DNA of 9,852 nucleotides. Origin: Candidatus Micrarchaeum sp. (GTDB lineage Archaea > Micrarchaeota > Micrarchaeia > CAILAH01). Location of the stretch: contig DYJQ01000026.1 in NCBI GenBank assembly GCA_020723045.1, forward strand, positions 1 to 9,852, in the 5' to 3' direction. The notes below the pieces were generated by a model. The model was given only the letters and a program-made list of their open reading frames with translations, did no database searches and was not told the origin of the DNA. Position 1 is the first letter of the stretch. Each line of letters starts with the position of its first letter. The position numbers and the translations under genes are program-made. This document shows positions 6,676 to 9,852 of the stretch, one piece after another.

Positions 6676-6695
6676 ACCGATGAAGAATCTGAGGT
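6676..6695 (+). promoter_or_regulatory. Candidate kink-turn in the L7Ae mRNA leader, overlapping its SD site
   Basis: The RNA can be written in kink-turn order: stem ACC, three-nt bulge GAU, GA, short stem AG, loop AAU, stem CU, GA, stem GGU. The two GA dinucleotides form the tandem sheared G·A pairs, and ACC pairs with GGU. The same order is seen in box C/D RNAs and in the U4 snRNA 5' stem-loop, both targets of L7Ae-family proteins. The 3' strand (GA-GGU) is part of the SD site GAGGTG at 6691-6696 for the downstream L7Ae gene, so binding would hide the SD. Translational self-control of archaeal L7Ae through a leader kink-turn has been reported in other archaea. The pairing is seen directly; the function here is inference. 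Confidence 0.65.
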
Positions 6696-6702
6696 GCAAA
6701 AT

Positions 6703-7074
6703 ATGGCAAAATCCTATGTAAAATTCGAGGTTTCCCCCGAGCTTGCGGGGAAGGCTTATGAACTGGTGCAGATTGCGAGCACCACCGGCAAGGTCAGGCG
6801 GGGCACAAACGAGGCCACAAAATCCATAGAGAGGGGTGTGGCGAAGATTGTCGTGATAGCTGAGAATGTCGAGCCTGAAGAGATTGTGATGCATCTCCCG
6901 GAGGTATGCACAGAAAAGGGGATTCCCTATATATACGTGCCGGATAAGAAAGAGCTGGGTAAGTATGCCGGCATGAACGTGCAGAGCGCTGCAGTTGCGA
7001 TTGATGATGCCGGTAACGGTGCTGACCTGCTCAAGGATATCATAGCCAACCTGCCCAAGAAAAAGGCAGAGTGA
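6703..7074 (+). CDS. rpl7ae: Ribosomal protein L7Ae (kink-turn-binding protein)
   Basis: L7Ae binds kink-turns in 23S rRNA and is the core protein of archaeal box C/D and H/ACA sRNPs and of RNase P. The 123-residue length is standard. The family RNA-binding signature RRGTNEATKSIERGVAKIVVIAENVEPEE is present, followed by LPEVCTEKGIPYIYVPDKKELG and the AVAIDDAG segment, with a lysine-rich end. I chose ATG 6703 because GAGGTG (6691-6696) lies 6 nt upstream and complements the archaeal 16S 3' end; a GTG at 6694 in the same frame is part of that SD. It is first gene of the L7Ae–S28e–L24e–NDK operon. The leader can form a kink-turn that includes the SD, so the protein probably represses its own translation. 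Confidence 0.96.
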   Translation: MAKSYVKFEVSPELAGKAYELVQIASTTGKVRRGTNEATKSIERGVAKIVVIAENVEPEEIVMHLPEVCTEKGIPYIYVPDKKELGKYAGMNVQSAAVAIDDAGNGADLLKDIIANLPKKKAE

Positions 7075-7108
7075 AGCGGAAGACTAGATGATGGGATTGG
7101 TGTTATAG

Positions 7109-7315
7109 ATGGCAGATGCTGTTTATGCAGAGGTCGTTGAGGTTATAGGGAAGACTGGCGTCTACGGTGAGATTTACCAGGTAATGTGCAAGATCCTGGA
7201 GGGCAAAGACCAGAATAGGGTCATACGCAGGAACGTTAAGGGCCCTGTGAAGAGGGGCGATATACTCGTACTTCTGGAATCCGAGAGGGAGGCTAAGGAG
7301 ATTAAGGCGAGATAA
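7109..7315 (+). CDS. rps28e: Ribosomal protein S28e
   Basis: This is a small-subunit protein of archaea and eukaryotes located near the mRNA exit channel. It has 68 residues, the usual size, and is an OB-fold protein. Recognisable blocks are AEVVEVIGKTGVYGEI, the strongly conserved RNVKGPVKRGDIL, and the C-terminal LLESEREAKEI. The ATG at 7109 is preceded by GGTG (7099-7102) with a 6-nt spacer. It lies 34 nt after the L7Ae stop and 15 nt before the L24e start, within the same operon. The order L7Ae–S28e–L24e–NDK is common in euryarchaea. Confidence 0.95.
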   Translation: MADAVYAEVVEVIGKTGVYGEIYQVMCKILEGKDQNRVIRRNVKGPVKRGDILVLLESEREAKEIKAR

Positions 7316-7330
7316 AGGAAGGTGTTATAG

Positions 7331-7498
7331 TTGAAATGTTCTTTTTGTTCTACTGAAATGGAGAGGGGCACTGGGATTTTATACGTAAGGAAGGATGGGA
7401 AGGTGCTGCCCTTTTGCTCGCGTAAATGTCGTGTCAACTCGCTCGTACTCAAGAGAAAGCCAAGGAAATTGAAGTGGACACGGCAGAAAAAGAATTAG
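7331..7498 (+). CDS. rpl24e: Ribosomal protein L24e (55 residues, TTG start)
   Basis: This large-subunit protein has a treble-clef zinc ribbon. The frame starts TTG AAA TGT and gives MKCSFCSTEMERGTGILYV, with zinc ligands C3, C6, C29 and C33 all present. The family-typical tail KRKPRKLKWT follows, then a basic end and a TAG stop. The TTG start is supported by GGTG at 7321-7324 with the same 6-nt spacer as its neighbours. The ten bases GGTGTTATAG directly before it are identical to those directly before the S28e ATG. An internal ATG at codon 10 would remove the first two cysteines. The next gene, ndk, uses an SD that abuts this stop codon. Confidence 0.95.
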   Translation: MKCSFCSTEMERGTGILYVRKDGKVLPFCSRKCRVNSLVLKRKPRKLKWTRQKKN

Positions 7499-7508
7499 GG
7501 TGTGATGG

Positions 7509-7982
7509 ATGGCAATGGAGAGGACACTCATCATCCTGAAACCCGATGCAGTCAATAGGGGGCTGTCCGGCGAAATAATCACAAGGTTTGAAAAAAAAGG
7601 GCTCAAGATCGTTGGGCTCAAGATGGTATGGCTTAAAGAGGGTATCCTACGGGAGCATTACGCACACTTGGTATCCAAACCGTTCTTCCCGGACCTATTG
7701 GAGTTTATGAGCAGGTCTCCAGTGATTATTGGCGTGCTCGAGGGAAGGAACGCCGTGGAGCTCGTCCGCAGCATGTGCGGTGTCACGGATGCGAATAAGG
7801 CTGCGCCGGGGACGATACGCGGCGACTTTGCACTGAGCACGAGTAGGAATGTGATTCATGCATCAGATTCACACGAAACTGCTGAGAAGGAGATAAGCAG
7901 ATTCTTTAAGAAAGATGAGTTGTTTGATTACGGCCTCAATAATATCAAATACCTTTATGCCGACGATGAAATGAAGCAATGA
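7509..7982 (+). CDS. ndk: Nucleoside diphosphate kinase
   Basis: The enzyme moves the gamma-phosphate of ATP onto NDPs and dNDPs through a phosphohistidine. It has 157 residues. The catalytic histidine is H117 in the signature NVIHASDS. Other active-site residues expected in the family are present: K11 (LKPDAV), R87, T93, R104 in TIRGDF, and N114. PFFPDLLEF and VLEGRNAVELVR are typical. ATG 7509 is chosen because GGTG at 7499-7502, directly after the L24e stop, leaves the 6-nt spacer used throughout the operon; an ATG at 7515 is also in frame, while the ATG at 7505 is out of frame. It is the last gene of the L7Ae operon. In many euryarchaea infB follows here, but in this window scpB does. Confidence 0.97.
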   Translation: MAMERTLIILKPDAVNRGLSGEIITRFEKKGLKIVGLKMVWLKEGILREHYAHLVSKPFFPDLLEFMSRSPVIIGVLEGRNAVELVRSMCGVTDANKAAPGTIRGDFALSTSRNVIHASDSHETAEKEISRFFKKDELFDYGLNNIKYLYADDEMKQ

Positions 7983-8020
7983 AGGCCGGCGCAGAGTTTG
8001 AAGGTTGAGGTTGGGTTTGG

Positions 8021-8028
8021 TTTATATT
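8021..8028 (+). promoter_or_regulatory. TATA box of scpB
   Basis: The sequence TTTATATT, identical to the scpA box, is centred 26.5 bp before the ATG at 8051. There is no SD site before that ATG, so the transcript is probably leaderless and independent of the L7Ae operon. Confidence 0.6.
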
Positions 8029-8050
8029 TCTTAACAACCCATACAGAGTT

Positions 8051-8527
8051 ATGGTGGATGTGGAGCTTAAGAAGAGGGTTGAGGCAGTGCTTTTTATGAG
8101 CACCGAGCCTATCACTGCTGAGAAGATTGCAACAGTTATAGGAGTTGGGTCTCCAGAGGCTATTAGAGAGGCGCTCGCAGAGCTCATCAATGAGTACAAC
8201 GCACGTGAAAGTGCCGTTGCCATTACGCATTCAGAAAGTGCATACATAATGGGAGTGCGCGACCAGTACCTTGACGTTGCATCGAGGGTGGCTAAGAATA
8301 GTGAATTGAGCAAGAACGTGCTCAAGACGCTTGCATACATAGCCAAGAAGGAGGGGAATACCGGGGTAATGCAATCACAGGTTATACGGTCGCTGGGTGC
8401 AAGTGCATACGGCCATATCCACACCCTGCTCGAAAAAAGGTTCATAAACGCGAGAAAGAAGGGAAGGAGTAAAGTGCTCAATACCACATCCAAATTCAGG
8501 GAATACTTTAAGGTGTCTGAGCTCTAG
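8051..8527 (+). CDS. scpB: Segregation and condensation protein B (ScpB)
   Basis: ScpB dimers bind the middle of the ScpA kleisin and regulate the SMC–ScpAB complex. The protein has 158 residues, short compared with many bacterial ScpBs. It has two winged-helix domains. The first (about 1-80) begins ELKKRVEAVLFMSTEPITAEKIA. The second (about 85-158) carries the typical end: YGHIHTLLEKRFINARKKGRS, then LNTTSKFREYFKV, matching the family pattern of a Gly-Arg-Ser wing followed by TTxxFxxYF. The start is supported by the TATA box at 8021-8028. Its partner scpA lies at 2699-3475 on the other strand, an unusual separation. The methyltransferase gene begins 3 bp after the stop, so the two are probably co-transcribed. 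Confidence 0.92.
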   Translation: MVDVELKKRVEAVLFMSTEPITAEKIATVIGVGSPEAIREALAELINEYNARESAVAITHSESAYIMGVRDQYLDVASRVAKNSELSKNVLKTLAYIAKKEGNTGVMQSQVIRSLGASAYGHIHTLLEKRFINARKKGRSKVLNTTSKFREYFKVSEL

Positions 8528-8530
8528 TTT

Positions 8531-9724
8531 ATGTGTGGGAGTATGGAAACCATCTACAGAGAGAGGAATGAACTGGGCCCTTACATGACATTCCAACCAG
8601 ATAAGAAAAAGCCCATATTCAACTGGCTTTATTATAAGGAGGCTTTTTCAAGCAATCTTGTGCACAGCCTCGTGAAGGAGTTTGATATTACAGGGCCCGT
8701 GCTCGACCCGTTCGTGGGGGTGGGGACGGTGCCGCTCGCGTGCAAGTACGACGGTATAGTAAGTGTGGGAAGGGATGCCAGCCCGCTCGCTGTACTCGCC
8801 GCAACTGTAAAAACGAGGAATTATGATGATGATTTCCTGAAGATGGTTGAGAGCGAGGCACAAAAAGTGCTTGAATATGATAAGAAAAGACAGCCTAAGT
8901 TTGAGTGGGATTTTGAGCTGTTTAACCCTATAATGGCATTCCCGCCTAGGAATTTTACGACGATAAGGACTATACGGGAGAATCTTGAGTATGTGGATGA
9001 TGCGAGGGTGAAGGATTTTCTTATGGTTGCCCTGCTGTCCATACTGCCACAAGTCAGTTATGTATTAAAAGATGGCGGGGTGCTCAAGATAGTAGGAAAT
9101 AAGAGAGTGGGTGATGCAAAGGCAATGTTCAGAAAGAAAATAAAGAGGATGCTAAGAGATGTGCGCGAGTACGGTATTGTGTATGACGAACCGGATATAC
9201 AAGTGGGGAGCGCGATGAACCTCGAGCTCGCTGATGGCTGTATAAACGGGATTATCACATCACCGCCATACCTTAACAATGTGGATTACACCAAGATATA
9301 CGGGCTTGAGTTGAGCTTGATAGACCCGCACATTAACGTAAAGCAGCTGAGACAGGGAATGGTGCGTTCGTTCCTCAGGAAGGGGAGCCAGCATATTGAG
9401 ATGCGCGGAGATGATAGGGTATACGAGCTGTTGACTGAAAGGCTGGGCCAGAACATGCCACTGATTGCGTATGCATACTTCAGCGATATGTGCAGGGTAA
9501 TAGAAGAGTGCACACGGGTGTTGAGGAAGGGCGGGGTGTGCGCGATGGTTGTGGGGAATGCTGTCCTCGAGAGGGCTAATATAGAGTGTGATGACATCCT
9601 GGCACGGCTGGCACAGGATTACGGCATGGAGACTGAGGTGTGGGTGGGCAGTTTTAGGCATGCGGATGTCCCCGTAAAAGGAAAACTGCCAGTACGAGAG
9701 AGCTGTATCATAATGAGAAAATAG
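8531..9724 (+). CDS. SAM-dependent methyltransferase of the DNA N4-cytosine/N6-adenine type, orphan
   Basis: The protein has 397 residues. The SAM-binding motif I is LDPFVGVGT (D59-T66), followed by a strand and the acidic GRDASPLAV segment. The catalytic motif is SPPY (S244-Y247) in ITSPPYLNNVDYTKIY. The order motif I then motif IV, with about 180 residues between them, and the use of SPPY fit amino-methyltransferases acting on DNA; SPPY is more usual for N4-cytosine and DPPY for N6-adenine. The N-terminal PIFNWLYYKEAFSSNLV block is typical of this group. An RNA target is not excluded, since related enzymes use NPPY or DPPY on tRNA and rRNA. No restriction endonuclease gene is beside it. The start is ATG 8531, 3 bp after the scpB stop, with no clear SD; ATG 8543 is an alternative. 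Base sequence and target cannot be read from the sequence. Confidence 0.8.
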   Translation: MCGSMETIYRERNELGPYMTFQPDKKKPIFNWLYYKEAFSSNLVHSLVKEFDITGPVLDPFVGVGTVPLACKYDGIVSVGRDASPLAVLAATVKTRNYDDDFLKMVESEAQKVLEYDKKRQPKFEWDFELFNPIMAFPPRNFTTIRTIRENLEYVDDARVKDFLMVALLSILPQVSYVLKDGGVLKIVGNKRVGDAKAMFRKKIKRMLRDVREYGIVYDEPDIQVGSAMNLELADGCINGIITSPPYLNNVDYTKIYGLELSLIDPHINVKQLRQGMVRSFLRKGSQHIEMRGDDRVYELLTERLGQNMPLIAYAYFSDMCRVIEECTRVLRKGGVCAMVVGNAVLERANIECDDILARLAQDYGMETEVWVGSFRHADVPVKGKLPVRESCIIMRK

Positions 9725-9730
9725 GTTTGA

Positions 9731-9852
9731 CTACTTTACTGGCTCGGCCTTCTTGAATGAGGTGGATTTGAACTCAATCTTCTGGTTGATTATGTAATAC
9801 TTCGCAAGTGTTTTGGAGCTCTCACGCACTACCATATCCTGCATGAGCGAGT
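9731..9852 (-). CDS. 3' end of an unrecognised gene (partial)
   Basis: The frame enters from the right edge on the minus strand and ends at a TAG at 9731-9733, giving 39 residues. They read SLMQDMVVRESSKTLAKYYI and continue into a lysine-rich end FKSTSFKKAEPVK. The other two minus-strand frames are closed by stops in this stretch, which supports this one. The gene converges with the methyltransferase, with 6 bp between the stops. No family is recognised from so short a piece. Confidence 0.55.
   Translation of the reverse strand, partial: SLMQDMVVRESSKTLAKYYIINQKIEFKSTSFKKAEPVK

Noticed and set aside
6694..6702. GTG at 6694 as the L7Ae start (three extra residues)
   Set aside because: This GTG is part of the SD GAGGTG that serves the ATG at 6703, and the shorter form gives the usual 123-residue L7Ae.
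6598..6894. Minus-strand frame across the L7Ae promoter and 5' coding part
   Set aside because: It lies over the L7Ae promoter, leader and conserved coding sequence and has no domain.
7075..7108. Second kink-turn (GATGATG) in the L7Ae–S28e spacer
   Set aside because: A box C-like string is present, but no CUGA or GA partner with a closing stem can be found in the spacer.
1..9852. CRISPR arrays, insertion sequences, toxin–antitoxin genes or prophage
   Set aside because: No regularly spaced repeats, transposase or integrase motifs, terminal inverted repeats or small toxin-like gene pairs were seen.

Overview
The window is archaeal chromosome, densely packed with housekeeping genes. The archaeal markers are an L7Ae–S28e–L24e–NDK cluster, a GTP-dependent dephospho-CoA kinase (DUF359 family), an OB-fold single-stranded DNA-binding protein of the archaeal RPA type, archaeal-type AspRS and AsnRS, and TATA boxes about 25-27 bp ahead of start codons that lack Shine-Dalgarno (SD) sites. 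Base composition is moderate and even. I see no insertion sequence, prophage, CRISPR array, tRNA or rRNA. The lineage cannot be fixed from this window: the genes fit a euryarchaeote or a DPANN/Micrarchaeota-like archaeon.

Layout. (1) 1-2650: aspS (minus) and asnS (plus), two paralogous class IIb synthetases of equal length (431 codons), diverge from a 53-bp gap with one near-symmetric AT box at its centre. (2) 2699-5180, minus strand: a CBS-domain protein and an RPA-like protein form an operon ending in an oligo-T tract, followed by scpA with its own promoter. (3) 5201-5741: the dephospho-CoA kinase diverges from the CBS gene, again across one palindromic AT box. (4) 5826-6572, minus: an unrecognised protein with a C-terminal winged helix and a poly-Asn tail. 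(5) 6646-7982, plus: the L7Ae operon, in which all four genes have GGTG exactly 6 nt before the start. L24e is only 55 codons and starts with TTG. (6) 8021-9724, plus: scpB, then an orphan SAM-dependent methyltransferase of the DNA N4/N6 type. (7) 9731-9852, minus: the 3' end of an unrecognised gene.

How the genes work together. The window mixes aminoacylation (AspRS, AsnRS), ribosome and sRNP parts (L7Ae, S28e, L24e), nucleotide and cofactor supply (NDK, dephospho-CoA kinase), and chromosome upkeep (RPA-like protein, ScpA, ScpB, methyltransferase). The ScpA and ScpB partners lie about 4.6 kb apart on opposite strands.

The most striking signal is in the L7Ae leader. The short 5' UTR can fold into a kink-turn of the kind L7Ae binds, and its 3' strand is the gene's own SD site, which suggests translational autoregulation. 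Second is the mixture of leaderless single-gene promoters, two of them apparently bidirectional, with one leadered SD-bearing operon. Third is an AspRS that carries a non-discriminating-type histidine although an AsnRS gene sits beside it, and that lacks the usual Arg in motif 2.
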